From assembly GCA_900754745.1 (NCBI GenBank), contig CAAEEB010000089.1:1-64000 (forward strand): a stretch of 64,000 bases of DNA. Direction: 5' to 3'. The notes beneath the pieces are model-generated. The model was not told the origin of the DNA, searched no databases, and saw only the letters and a program-made list of their open reading frames with translations. The stretch comes from an uncultured Collinsella sp. Lineage in GTDB: Bacteria > Actinomycetota > Coriobacteriia > Coriobacteriales > Coriobacteriaceae. Shown piece by piece: positions 41,827 through 51,756 of the stretch (its first letter is position 1; each line of letters opens with the position of its first letter). A program made the translations under genes and the position numbers.

Positions 41827-42528
41827 ATGATCGAGATGAATGCTGTTGCCGCCGGTACCGAGCTCGACGCGGCGCGTGACGCGGGCCGCGAGGGCGTGTC
41901 CGCGGGCTGGTGCGCGTGGAGCGTGGGCGATGCTTTGCTGACGTTTTCGCTGGTTGTGCGCCCCGATGTGAATATGCACGCCTTCCACGGCCTGCCGTTT
42001 GTGGCCGCGATGGGCATGATGGACGCGCTCGTGGGCACGGCTTCGACGCCGGGCCTGGGCCTTGCCGGCAAGGTGGGCATCCAGTGGCCGAGCGACATCG
42101 TGTGTGGCGCGCCTGCGTTTGAGACGTCGCTCGCGCGCGTCGCCGTCAACGGCGGTGCCGGTGCCGCGGGCATGTTCGGTGCCGTGACGGTGGATATTGA
42201 GCGCGCGGCGCTGGGCGAGCTTGGCGTGGATGTTGCTGACGAAGCGCTGGTCGAGGCATTAGCCACCGCCGTGTTGACCCGCGTGGACGCCTGGGCGGTT
42301 GTCGCCAACACGCCACAGGGTGCTGCCGGTCCGTTGGCTCCCGTGCTGGGCGAGTACTTCGACATGGTGCCGCTGCTCGGTCGCCAAGTTGCGGCGGTGT
42401 CGCCCAACGGCCTGCCACTTGCGGTCGGTGTGTTTGCGGGCCTGGACATCTGGGGTCGCGCGACCATTAAGACCGACGCCGGCGAGCAAGAGTTTCCGCC
42501 CGAGGCCGTACGCATCCGCGGTCTGTAG
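41827..42528 (+). CDS. biotin/lipoate protein ligase-like protein, probably degenerate
   Basis: A 233-residue protein that resembles the catalytic and C-terminal domains of biotin protein ligases. WSVGDALLTFSLVVRPDVNM corresponds to the strand after the GRGR loop, GIQWPSDIVCG corresponds to KWPND, and LPLAVGVFAGLDIWGRATI resembles the C-terminal SH3-like domain. The GRGRxGR biotin loop is not clear and the Lys of KWPND is Gln, so catalysis is doubtful. The next gene, coaX, is often next to birA, which supports the fold call. It starts directly after the folP-folK stop, so is coupled to it. An alternative is a family-specific scaffold of unknown role. Confidence 0.5.
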   Translation: MIEMNAVAAGTELDAARDAGREGVSAGWCAWSVGDALLTFSLVVRPDVNMHAFHGLPFVAAMGMMDALVGTASTPGLGLAGKVGIQWPSDIVCGAPAFETSLARVAVNGGAGAAGMFGAVTVDIERAALGELGVDVADEALVEALATAVLTRVDAWAVVANTPQGAAGPLAPVLGEYFDMVPLLGRQVAAVSPNGLPLAVGVFAGLDIWGRATIKTDAGEQEFPPEAVRIRGL

Positions 42529-42567
42529 CGCGAGGCGCCCGCACCCAAAGACAACGATGACAACGAA

Positions 42568-42601
42568 GCCCTTCTCGGCCTGCACCGGGGAGGGCTTTCG
42601 C
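42568..42601 (+). terminator. weak terminator after the ligase-like gene
   Basis: AGCCCT pairs with AGGGCT around a GC-rich loop and is followed by only three T residues. Confidence 0.4.
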
Positions 42602-42625
42602 GTGACTGCAGGGTGGCATCTCGGT

Positions 42626-42668
42626 CCTATTCCTCAAAACTGAAAATCTTTCGATTTTGAGGAATAGG
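42626..42668. repeat. TATTCCTCAAAA hairpin 1
   Basis: CCTATTCCTCAAAA (42626-42639) pairs perfectly with 42655-42668. The loop is CTGAAAATCTTTCGA. Confidence 0.75.
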
Positions 42669-42710
42669 AAACATGCACGATATCGCTGTGCTGGGTGTAT
42701 TCGAGGAGTC

Positions 42711-42753
42711 TCTATTCCTCAAAATTGAAAATATTTCGTTTTTGAGGAATAGA
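42711..42753. repeat. TATTCCTCAAAA hairpin 2
   Basis: TCTATTCCTCAAAA (42711-42724) pairs with 42740-42753. The loop TTGAAAATATTTCGT is close to that of hairpin 1, 85 bp away. It could also end coaX transcription on the minus strand. Confidence 0.75.
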
Positions 42754-42810
42754 CTTGGCGAACGTTTGCGGGGACTGTGGCATCGGGCGTGCTCGACTTA
42801 GGTCCCCGTC

Positions 42811-43584
42811 CTACCCCAGCTCCTGCATGCGGCGGTAGATTTCGCAGATACCCTTGATGGTGAGCTGTCCGTCGACCGCGTCGAATGCGTCGGTCGAATC
42901 GGCGACGATGCTGGCGAGGCCGCCCGTGGCGATAACGGTGACGTCCTCGCGCCCCAGCTCGCGCTTCATGCGCGCGACCAGGCCCTCGGCCATAGCGGCA
43001 GCGCCCGTTACGGCGCCGACCTTGATGCACTCCTCGGTATCGCGGCCGATGGCGTGCTCGGGCGCCTCGAGCGGCACGCTGGCGAGCTTGGCGGCACGGG
43101 CGGCAAGCGCGTCCATGGAGATGCGGATGCCCGGCGCAATCGCTCCGCCAATGTAATAACCGTCCTCGTCGATGACGTCGATATTGGTTGCGGTGCCAAA
43201 GTCCACCACGATCGCTGGGGCGCCGTAGAAGGTCTCGGCAGCGACGGCGTTGGCGATGCGGTCGGCACCAACGGCCTGGGGGCGCGCCGCCCGCAGCTTG
43301 GTCACGGCCGCCGTCTGCGGTCCAATGACGATGGCATCTGCCGCGATGCGGTTGGCCACGGCGTGCCACTCGCGCGAGAGCTGCGGCACCACGCCGGCAA
43401 AGGCGATCGCGTCGACCGCGCCGAGCGAGAGGTCGTACATCTTAAAGAAGCCCATCAGGCGCACGTGGATCTCGTCGGCGGTATAGGAGCGGTCGGTGGG
43501 CATGCGCCACGACTGCACCAGCTCGTCTCCGTCAAACAGACCCATGGCCGTCTGCGTGTTTCCCATATCGATAGCGAGCAGCAT
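42811..43584 (-). CDS. coaX: type III pantothenate kinase
   Basis: A 257-residue kinase for the first step of CoA synthesis (phosphorylates pantothenate). Phosphate loop DMGNTQTAMGLFDGDEL; GADRIANAVAAE; VDFGTATNIDVIDEDG and YYIGGAIAPGIRISMDAL are type III signatures. Length and order are normal. ATG 43584 is internal to a longer open frame that runs to 43947 over the tRNA gene; the conserved start rules the extension out. The leader carries GGAGTAGAC before the start. Confidence 0.94.
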   Translation of the reverse strand: MLLAIDMGNTQTAMGLFDGDELVQSWRMPTDRSYTADEIHVRLMGFFKMYDLSLGAVDAIAFAGVVPQLSREWHAVANRIAADAIVIGPQTAAVTKLRAARPQAVGADRIANAVAAETFYGAPAIVVDFGTATNIDVIDEDGYYIGGAIAPGIRISMDALAARAAKLASVPLEAPEHAIGRDTEECIKVGAVTGAAAMAEGLVARMKRELGREDVTVIATGGLASIVADSTDAFDAVDGQLTIKGICEIYRRMQELG

Positions 43585-43720
43585 GTCTACTCCAGGTGTC
43601 GGCGTAAAAGGACGCGCACCATTGTATACGCGCCGCCGACGGCGCTCGGCTGCGATTCGTTTACGCTGATATGGACTGAGGGGTTTAAATATGAAGGAAT
43701 TATGCTCTACGAGATTTTCC

Positions 43721-43749
43721 TTGCCGTTTACCGAACTCCCACGTAATAT
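43721..43749 (+). promoter_or_regulatory. sigma-70-type promoter of the initiator tRNA
   Basis: TTGCCG (43721-43726), a 17-bp spacer and TAATAT (43744-43749) precede the tRNA by 31 bp, the best promoter match in the window. Confidence 0.65.
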
Positions 43750-43780
43750 TCTTTCTTGCGCACATGAGGCGCCCAGACAT

Positions 43781-43857
43781 TGCGGGGTGGAGCAGTCTGG
43801 TAGCTCGCCGGGCTCATAACCCGGAGGTCGTAGGTTCAAATCCTGCCCCCGCGACCA
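43781..43857 (+). tRNA. initiator tRNA-fMet (CAT)
   Basis: A 77-nt cloverleaf with encoded CCA. The anticodon loop is CTCATAA. The anticodon stem has the three GGG:CCC pairs next to the loop that mark initiator tRNA. The acceptor 1:72 pair would be U-G, weak as expected for an initiator, whereas E. coli has C-A. T-arm GTAGGTTCAAATCCTGC and D-arm are normal. Confidence 0.95.
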
Positions 43858-43867
43858 AGAACTTGCA

Positions 43868-43896
43868 GCTCGTCGGCCTAGCCGGCGAGCTTTTTT
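43868..43896 (+). terminator. terminator after the tRNA
   Basis: GCTCGTCGGC (43868-43877) pairs with GCCGGCGAGC (43881-43890) with one G-U, then six T residues. Confidence 0.85.
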
Positions 43897-43946
43897 GTTA
43901 TTCCAGGAACGTTTTTTCGGCCCAATCCTCAACTTCCCAAACAACA

Positions 43947-44245
43947 ATCTCGATCTGTAACATCTAGACCCGATTTGGACGGCTAGGTGTTACAGATCGA
44001 GATGTTTCGGCAGGACGGTCTTCGTTTGTCTAAATCTGTAACACGAGGGACGGATTTTGCCGAGTTGTTGTTACAGATTGAGATTTTCTAGCAGGCGGGT
44101 TCGGCTTGTCTCGATCTGTAACAGGTAGGGGCCAAAAGTGGGGCTAGATGTTACAGATCTAGATTGTTGAGGATGGGTCGAGATGAATATCTTGATCTGT
44201 AACAGTAAGACCCGGTTTTGCCGAGTAACTGTTACAGAACGAGAC
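43947..44245. repeat. array B of the 80-bp palindrome family (4 units)
   Basis: Units start at 43947, 44028, 44108 and 44189. The arms vary slightly (for example GTCTAAATCTGTAACA in unit 2). All cores are 25 bp. The core types of units 2, 3 and 4 (beginning CGAGGGACGG, GGTAGGGG and GTAAGACCC) recur in the same order in array C. Confidence 0.92.
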
Positions 44246-44320
44246 ATTTGGACAGAGCAGGTCCGAATATTCGATTCGAAACATGCCGGCAAGGCAGATA
44301 CTAGGGAACTCTACTAGGCC

Positions 44321-44360
44321 GCCTCCCATTTCTTGGACATTAGAAATGGGAGGCTTCTTT
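44321..44360 (+). terminator. terminator-like hairpin
   Basis: GCCTCCCATTTCT (44321-44333) pairs perfectly with AGAAATGGGAGGC (44342-44354), then TTCTTT. No plus-strand gene ends here except the region after array B, so it may end an array transcript or be remnant. Confidence 0.65.
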
Positions 44361-44450
44361 ATGGACGGGAGAGTTGGGCACGACCGCCCTCGGACTTCAC
44401 CCACCTCAACTGCCCTCAATTACATAGAGCTGGTCGAAAAGGGGCGCAAG

Positions 44451-45794
44451 CTAGCGGGCGTCTTCCTCGTCGTCGTTGGGTCGGTAGGTGATGAACTCGA
44501 TAACAAAGGCCAGAACGGCAGAGACGAGTGCGGCGATGATCGCGTAGATCATGTGGGAGATCCCAGCGCCACCAGGGGTCCCGTCGATGAAGTTGAGCAG
44601 GTTGAAGACGCCGATGCCGTAGATGCCCGGCTCGGTGACGCCGAAGAAGAAGGCGGAGATCATCGCGGGGAGGGCGATGCCGCGGAAGCGCTCGTCCTTG
44701 TTTTTGAGGTACATGGCAAAGATGACCGCTCCGAGCGCGAACCCGTGGCCGATGGTGGCGGCGAGCACGCTGTCGTGGCCGAGGGTGTTCAGGTTCATGA
44801 TGGAGATGGGGATGAGGCTCCAGTGGAAGCCAAAGATGACGAGGCACATCCACAGTCCGCCGACCAGGGCGCTGCCCAGGACGGAACCAACCACGGGGAG
44901 CTGGAAGATGAACGAGAACGCCGCGCTCAGCAGGTTGGTGATGAGGGTGGCCACCGGGCCGATGATGAGGTAGCCCAAGGCGATGGAGACCGTCATCGTG
45001 GCGAGCGGGACAAGGAACATCTTGAGCGCAGCCGGCATCCAGCTCTTGAGCCAGCGCTCAATGATAGAGCCGAACCACACCATGAGAAGGACGGGGATCA
45101 CCGAGCTCACGTAGCCGGACACGGGCATGATGATGGGGAGCCCGAGGGCGGTGGCGTACCACGAGAACGTGCCGGCCACGCCGAGGTCGACGCTGCCGAG
45201 CGCCTCGCCCGAGGTCAGGGCGACCATCGTCGGGTAGAGGAGTGCCACGCCGATTGCCACGCCGGTGAACTCGTTCATGCGGAACTTGCGCGCGGCACTG
45301 AACGCCAGGGCGACGGGAAGGAAGTAGAAGAAGCCGTCAGCCACGGTGTAGAGCAGCGTGTAGAGGCCGTCGTTTGCAAAGGCCGGGACGAAGTAGGTGA
45401 TGAGGGCAAGCAGTCCCTTCATGATGCCTGCGGCGGCAAGCGGTCCCAGGATGGGCTGGAAGATGCCAGAGATGAGGTCGATGATGACGGAGGTCACGGT
45501 CTTCTCGCCCTGGGGCTCGTCGTCGGCGCTTGCGCCGCTCGAGAAGTTGCCGGCCTCCAGGACCGCGTCGTAGACGTCCTCGACGATGTTACCCACGACC
45601 ACCTGGTACTGGCCGTTGGCCTGGATGACCTGGATGACGCCCTTGAGGGCCTCGATCTTGGCCGTGTTGGCGCGGGACTCGTCCTTGAGCTTGAAGCGCA
45701 CGCGCGTGATGCAGTGCGCGACGCTGGCGACGTTCTCTGCGCCGCCTACGTTCTCGAGTATGGATCTGGCCAGGTCGTCGTATTTTTCTGCCAT
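44451..45794 (-). CDS. bglP: PTS beta-glucoside-type EIIBC component
   Basis: A 447-residue sugar permease that imports and phosphorylates an aryl-beta-glucoside. IIB (1-85) has phospho-Cys28 in VAHCITRVRFKLKDE. IIC (about 100-440) has ten or so helices and the sugar-site loop FFGVTEPGIYGIGVFN. There is no IIA domain, unlike E. coli BglF, so a separate IIA (perhaps glucose type) must serve it. It is the third gene in an EamA - GH1 - PTS run on the minus strand; no BglG/LicT antiterminator is adjacent. Confidence 0.93.
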   Translation of the reverse strand: MAEKYDDLARSILENVGGAENVASVAHCITRVRFKLKDESRANTAKIEALKGVIQVIQANGQYQVVVGNIVEDVYDAVLEAGNFSSGASADDEPQGEKTVTSVIIDLISGIFQPILGPLAAAGIMKGLLALITYFVPAFANDGLYTLLYTVADGFFYFLPVALAFSAARKFRMNEFTGVAIGVALLYPTMVALTSGEALGSVDLGVAGTFSWYATALGLPIIMPVSGYVSSVIPVLLMVWFGSIIERWLKSWMPAALKMFLVPLATMTVSIALGYLIIGPVATLITNLLSAAFSFIFQLPVVGSVLGSALVGGLWMCLVIFGFHWSLIPISIMNLNTLGHDSVLAATIGHGFALGAVIFAMYLKNKDERFRGIALPAMISAFFFGVTEPGIYGIGVFNLLNFIDGTPGGAGISHMIYAIIAALVSAVLAFVIEFITYRPNDDEEDAR

Positions 45795-45825
45795 TATTTT
45801 CTCCTTAGTGATATTGCCCGGGCGG

Positions 45826-47379
<1,554 letters not shown>

Positions 47380-48360
47380 CTAGCTGACGGCTTGTCCTGC
47401 GGCGGCGCGATGTGCCGTCCTGCCTCCGACCAGGGAGGGAACCTGTGCCAGGCATACGCCGGCGAGGATGATGGCGACGCCCAGCCACTCGACGACGCCG
47501 AGCGGCTCACAGAGGACGATCATGGCGATGAGCAGGCCGGCGGGGAGTTCCGCGGCGGCCATGACAGTGGAGAGGCCCGCGGGCAGGTGCGGAGAGCCCA
47601 TGCCGAAGAGCAGGACCGGGCAGAGCATGCCAAAGAAGCCAGCGATGACGGCAAAGGGCAGGATGCCCTGGGCGAGGACGCCCGAGACGACGTAGTCCGG
47701 GCACACCGTGAGCGACATGACCACGGAGCCCGCGCACACGATGACGCCACGCTGCTCGGACGAGCAGGGGGCCTCGACCTTGCCGGAGAGGGTGACAAAG
47801 AGGGAGCAGGAGACGGCCGCCCCCAGCGCGCAGAGCAGGGCCACGGGGTCGTACCCGGTGATGCCGGTCTTGTAGACGCCGCTGGCGAACACCGTTCCGA
47901 AGACGATGACCAGGGCGGAGATTACTTGGAGGGGCCTCGGCGGCCGGCGCGTCATGACGGTCTGCCACACGAGCCCCAGCCACGTGAACTGGAAGAGGAG
48001 CGTGAGCGCCACCGGGGCGGGCAGCACGCTCATGGCGTAGCAGTAGAGGATTGAGGTGAGGCAGGTGAGGGCTCCCAGGCCCATGAGCTTGAGGGCGAGC
48101 TTCCGGCCCACGCGTTGCCAGCGGTGCCCGAGCGCATGGCCCGCGAGTGTGGCGAGGGCGAAGAAGAGGCAGCCAAACCACGCCTGGCTCGCCACCACCT
48201 GCGCCGAGGTGAAGCCCGCGGCGTAGGCGAGCTTGTAGGTCGTGGCCATCGCGCCGTAGCAGGCGCCGCCCGCAAAGACCTGGAGTGCCGCCTTGGCCTG
48301 TCCCTCGCCCGTGGCTCCTGCCCCGGCGGCCTGTTGCTTGATTGTGTTTGTTTCTGCCAT
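47380..48360 (-). CDS. DMT-superfamily (EamA) membrane exporter
   Basis: A 326-residue protein with ten membrane helices in two EamA repeats (about 25-155 and 175-310); PLGVVEWLGVAIILAGVCLAQ is the typical end of the second. The substrate is unknown. ATG 48360 is preceded by GAAAGGGAG; the longer open frame to 48516 crosses a terminator hairpin and is rejected. It may be the first gene of the glucoside module or an independent unit, as a GC-rich stem lies between it and bglA. Confidence 0.82.
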   Translation of the reverse strand: MAETNTIKQQAAGAGATGEGQAKAALQVFAGGACYGAMATTYKLAYAAGFTSAQVVASQAWFGCLFFALATLAGHALGHRWQRVGRKLALKLMGLGALTCLTSILYCYAMSVLPAPVALTLLFQFTWLGLVWQTVMTRRPPRPLQVISALVIVFGTVFASGVYKTGITGYDPVALLCALGAAVSCSLFVTLSGKVEAPCSSEQRGVIVCAGSVVMSLTVCPDYVVSGVLAQGILPFAVIAGFFGMLCPVLLFGMGSPHLPAGLSTVMAAAELPAGLLIAMIVLCEPLGVVEWLGVAIILAGVCLAQVPSLVGGRTAHRAAAGQAVS

Positions 48361-48477
48361 TAGGCTCCCTTTCGTCTGCTGTCTTGCAGATGCACGTCTC
48401 GTGCGTCTGTTCCCTGCAGTCGGAAGGTGGGCTCGTGCGGTCTTCTGGCGGTGCATGTGGTACCTGCTGCCAAGAAG

Positions 48478-48514
48478 AAAAAAAGCCACGCAACCGACTG
48501 CTCGGTTGCGTGGC
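48478..48514 (-). terminator. terminator in the leader of the EamA gene
   Basis: GCCACGCAACCGA (48485-48497) pairs perfectly with 48502-48514. On the minus strand, a T-rich run follows. It lies 120 bp before the EamA start in the same direction, so it acts as an attenuator or ends a short upstream transcript. Confidence 0.75.
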
Positions 48515-48676
48515 AAAAAGGTGGCTAGCGCCCAGAAAAGTCCACGCGTTTTTAGACGGAGACAAGGTACTACAACAGAAGAGATGCCGTCAAGAAAAGC
48601 CGAGGAAAAAAGTGAGTCTCTGCCCGCCGCACCTGTGGCGGTCGTTTCCCCGAACGGGGCGGTACCGTTGGGGACT
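48515..48676 (-). other. region upstream of the EamA leader terminator
   Basis: No gene seen. On the minus strand the string TTGACGGCATC near 48595 might be a -35; no clear -10 follows. I looked for a T-box or a known riboswitch before the terminator and found none. It adjoins array C. Confidence 0.35.
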
Positions 48677-49137
48677 GTCTCGATCTGTAACAGTTGGGGG
48701 GGGGTCGAAAGGGGGTCTAGGTGTTACAGATTGAGATTTTCGGCGAGCCGGGCTCAGTTTGTCTAAATCTGTAACACGAGGGACGGATTTTGCCGAGTTA
48801 CTGTTACAGATTTAGATTTTCTGGCAGACGGGTCCCGTTTATCTCGATCTGTAACATCTGGGGCCCATTTTGTCGAGCAACTGTTACAGATTTAGATCTT
48901 TCGGCAGATTAGATTGGTTTGTCTCGATCTGTAACAGGTAGGGGTCAAAAGTGGGTCTAGATGTTACAGATTGAGATGTTTGGTCGGACCGAGTTTGTTC
49001 GTCTCGATTTGTAACATCTAGGGTCGTTTTTGGTCTGCAGGTGTTACAGATCGAGATTTTCCGACGGAACGCTTCCGTTTGTCTCGATCTGTAACAGTAA
49101 GCCCCGGTTTCGCCGCGTAACTGTTACAGATCGAGAC
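48677..49137. repeat. array C of the 80-bp palindrome family (6 units)
   Basis: Units start at 48677, 48761, 48841, 48921, 49001 and 49081; the last five are exactly 80 bp apart. Arms are GTCTCGATCTGTAACA and TGTTACAGATYGAGAY; cores are 25 bp, except the first (29 bp, with a run of nine G). Linkers are 23 bp and share the pattern TTTCGGC-N-CGG-N-GTTT. This is the largest array in the window. Confidence 0.95.
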
Positions 49138-49278
49138 AAACCGACGGGCCGCCCCGTCCCATCCACCTGCCGCTGCCTGCTGTCCGCCGATTTCAGTTGT
49201 GCCGCCGTGCTCCCATGCCATATCCTTTAGACAACTACGCGGCACCATCGCCGCCGCGCCTACAAGAGAGGAATGTCC

Positions 49279-51309
49279 ATGACCGCACCTGCATCCAAGC
49301 TGCTCCAGCCCATTACGGTTGGCCCCCTTGAGCTCAAGAACCGCATTATGTTCCCGCCGCTGACCACCGGCTACGAGGAGCGCGACGGTTCCATCGGCGA
49401 GCGCAGCCTGGCCTTTTATGAGCGTCTGGCCCGTGGCGGCGTGAGCTACATCGTCATCGGCGACGTCGCTCCCGTTATGACCGCAAGCCCCACGCCCAAG
49501 CTGGCGACCGACGCCCAGATCCCCACGTTTAAGGCACTGGCCGACGCCGTCCACAAGCACAGCGCCAAGGTCGCGCTGCAGCTGTTCCACCCCGAGTATG
49601 ACGTGCCCGGTGTCGGCCGCATGGTCATGGGATCCATGGCCGCTGCCAAGGCCGCGCAGGAGGCCAAGGCCGCCGGCGACGAGGAGACCTTTGCCGCCAA
49701 GATGGCCGAGTCCAACGAGATCCGCAATCAGGCCTACGCCAAGCTGCACCACGACATGCAGCACTTTGTGAACGAGGCAAGCGTAGAACAGCTCACCCAG
49801 ATCAAGGAAGCCATCGCTGCCTCGGCCGCCCGTGCGCAGCAGGCCGGCATCGACGCCATCGAGGTCCACGGCGATCGCCTGGTGGGTTCGCTGTGCTCGG
49901 CCATCCTCAACCAGCGCACCGACGAGTACGGTGGCTCGTTCGAGAACCGCGTTCGCTACGCGCTCGAGGTCGTCGCTGCCATTAAGGAAGCCGCGCCGCA
50001 GCTGATGGTGGAGTACAAGCTCCCCGTGATCATGGAGAACCCCGACGGCACGCCGCGCGGCAAGGGCGGCCTGCAGCCTGACGAGGCCTGCGAGTTCGCC
50101 AAGCTGCTCGAGGGCGCGGGCATCGACATGATCCAGGTTGCACAGGCCAACCACACCGGCAACATGGGCGACACCATTCCGCCCATGGGCGCCATGCCCT
50201 ACAACTGGACGCTGCCCGTGGCCGAGCGCGTCAAGGCCCTGGTCTCCGTGCCGGTGGCAACCGTGGGCCGTGTCATCTCGGTCGAGGCCGGCGAGAAGAT
50301 TCTGGAAGACGGCGCGGCCGACATCATCGCCTATGGCCGCTCGCTCATGTGCGACCCTGACATTGCGCTGAAGGCTGCCACGGGTGAGCCCATCCGCGAG
50401 TGCCTCAACTGCAACAAGGGCTGCGTCGATGCGATTCAAAACCGCAAGTACATCTCGTGCGTGCTCAACGCCGAGAACGGCGACGAGGCGACCGTCGCCA
50501 TCAAGCCGGGCGAGGGCGACAAGAAGATCGCCGTGGTGGGCGGCGGTATTGCCGGCCTGGAGGCCGCACGCGTGGCGGCCAAGCGCGGCTACGATGTGAC
50601 CGTCTACGAGGCGAGCGATCATCTGGGCGGCCAGATTGTGCTGGCGGCCGCGCCTCCGCGCAAGGACGAGATCATGCGCTCGGTCGAGTATTACGAGAAG
50701 ATTCTGCCCGGCCTGGGCGTGAAGGTTGAGCTCAACCATGCCGCTACTGCTGAGGACCTCAACGCCGCCGACGCCGCGATTGTGGCCGTGGGCGCGCACG
50801 ACGTGGTTATCCCCGTTCCGGGTGCCGACTCGGAGAAGGTCGTCTCGAGCTGGGACGTGCTGGCCGGCAAGGCGGAGCTTACGGGCCGCGTCGCTGTCAT
50901 TGGCGGCGGCCTGGTGGGCACCGAGACTGCCGAGTACCTGCTGCAGCACGGCTGCGAGGTGGCGATCGTGGAGATGCTCGACAAGATTGCCGCGGGCGAG
51001 TCCGAGACCATTCTGCCGCTGATTATGAGCGACTTTGCAGAGCACAACGTGGAGCAGCACGTGAAGACCCGCCTGACCGCCATTACCGACGAGGGCGTGG
51101 AGGCCATTCGCACCACCGAGGACGGCGCCGAGGAGCCGGTGAAGATCGCCTGCGATTACGTGGTGATGGCCGTGGGCTCCAAGGCCAACGCGTTTGACCT
51201 GGACGGCGTGACGGTGCCCGTGACCTGCGTGGGCGACTGCTCGGGCGAGCGCACTGCCGACATTGCGAGCGCCATTCGCACGGCGTATCACGCGGCCAAC
51301 GAGCTGTAG
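49279..51309 (+). CDS. FMN/FAD/[4Fe-4S] oxidoreductase of the Old Yellow Enzyme / 2,4-dienoyl-CoA reductase family
   Basis: A 676-residue flavoenzyme. An N-terminal FMN-binding TIM barrel (1-370) starts PITVGPLELKNRIMFPPLTT and has DAIEVHGDRLVGSLCSAILN; the usual catalytic HxxH is replaced by EVHGDR. The 4Fe-4S ligands are in ECLNCNKGCVDAI and the following ISC. The C-terminal part has FAD and NAD folds (IAVVGGGIAGLEAARVAAKR, VAVIGGGLVGTETAEYL). The family includes gut bacterial bile-acid (BaiCD/BaiH), enoate and 2,4-dienoyl-CoA reductases. Substrate unknown. ATG 49279 is preferred to 49273 because GAGAGG lies seven bases before it. Confidence 0.9.
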   Translation: MTAPASKLLQPITVGPLELKNRIMFPPLTTGYEERDGSIGERSLAFYERLARGGVSYIVIGDVAPVMTASPTPKLATDAQIPTFKALADAVHKHSAKVALQLFHPEYDVPGVGRMVMGSMAAAKAAQEAKAAGDEETFAAKMAESNEIRNQAYAKLHHDMQHFVNEASVEQLTQIKEAIAASAARAQQAGIDAIEVHGDRLVGSLCSAILNQRTDEYGGSFENRVRYALEVVAAIKEAAPQLMVEYKLPVIMENPDGTPRGKGGLQPDEACEFAKLLEGAGIDMIQVAQANHTGNMGDTIPPMGAMPYNWTLPVAERVKALVSVPVATVGRVISVEAGEKILEDGAADIIAYGRSLMCDPDIALKAATGEPIRECLNCNKGCVDAIQNRKYISCVLNAENGDEATVAIKPGEGDKKIAVVGGGIAGLEAARVAAKRGYDVTVYEASDHLGGQIVLAAAPPRKDEIMRSVEYYEKILPGLGVKVELNHAATAEDLNAADAAIVAVGAHDVVIPVPGADSEKVVSSWDVLAGKAELTGRVAVIGGGLVGTETAEYLLQHGCEVAIVEMLDKIAAGESETILPLIMSDFAEHNVEQHVKTRLTAITDEGVEAIRTTEDGAEEPVKIACDYVVMAVGSKANAFDLDGVTVPVTCVGDCSGERTADIASAIRTAYHAANEL

Positions 51310-51677
51310 TTGAACATCGCGGCCAGGCGGGGCGGCAGCACGGACCTGCCTCGCCCGACTGCGTCCCATCGGGTGTCAACCGGGGCGGGGTCTGCAAGCG
51401 CAGCAGGTCCCGTCCTTTTTGTTTTGCTCGGGTGGATGGCAATGCGCGGTAATCATGAGGAGTGAGGCGTCACTGCCCTGCAGGCCGCTTAAAATTATTG
51501 GGGGAGGGGTTAATAATTATTCCCTCTAGACCAAAGGACATAAAGAGATGTCAATTTTGTTGGCAAACGAATGACGATTAGCTGCGAGCTAGCTACCAGC
51601 GTAAATAATCGATAAAGAAATGTCGTAAATAGGTGTCAAATGCCCAGATAACGCCGCGTCTATTTTAATTAACTACT
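51310..51677. other. intergenic region between the flavoenzyme and the HTH gene
   Basis: A GC-rich stretch to about 51425 has a long imperfect stem ending in TTTTTGTTTT at 51415-51424, a likely terminator for the flavoenzyme. The remainder is distinctly AT-rich, with TGTCAA twice and TAATAATTAT near 51510. No gene is seen. Confidence 0.4.
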
Positions 51678-51706
51678 TTGAGCAAACAGCAAAATGCTAC
51701 TATCTA
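51678..51706 (+). promoter_or_regulatory. candidate promoter of the HTH gene
   Basis: TTGAGC (51678-51683), a 17-bp spacer and TATCTA (51701-51706) lie about 50 bp before the gene, at the end of the AT-rich block. Confidence 0.5.
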
Positions 51707-51756
51707 GCGTGCACGTAAGAAAGCAGATTAACGGTTAAGGCTAAGAAGTGGCAGGT

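Noticed and set aside
43585..43947. 121-residue N-terminal extension of CoaX
   Set aside because: It reads through the tRNA gene on the opposite strand; conserved CoaX begins at 43584.
48515..48676. T-box leader for the EamA gene
   Set aside because: A GGTACCG string is present on the minus strand but it is about 150 bp from the terminator instead of just before it, and no specifier stem is seen.
48677..49137. CRISPR array
   Set aside because: The repeat is a 57-bp palindrome with conserved linkers, period 80 bp. The supposed spacers (cores and linkers) recur between loci, and there are no cas genes.
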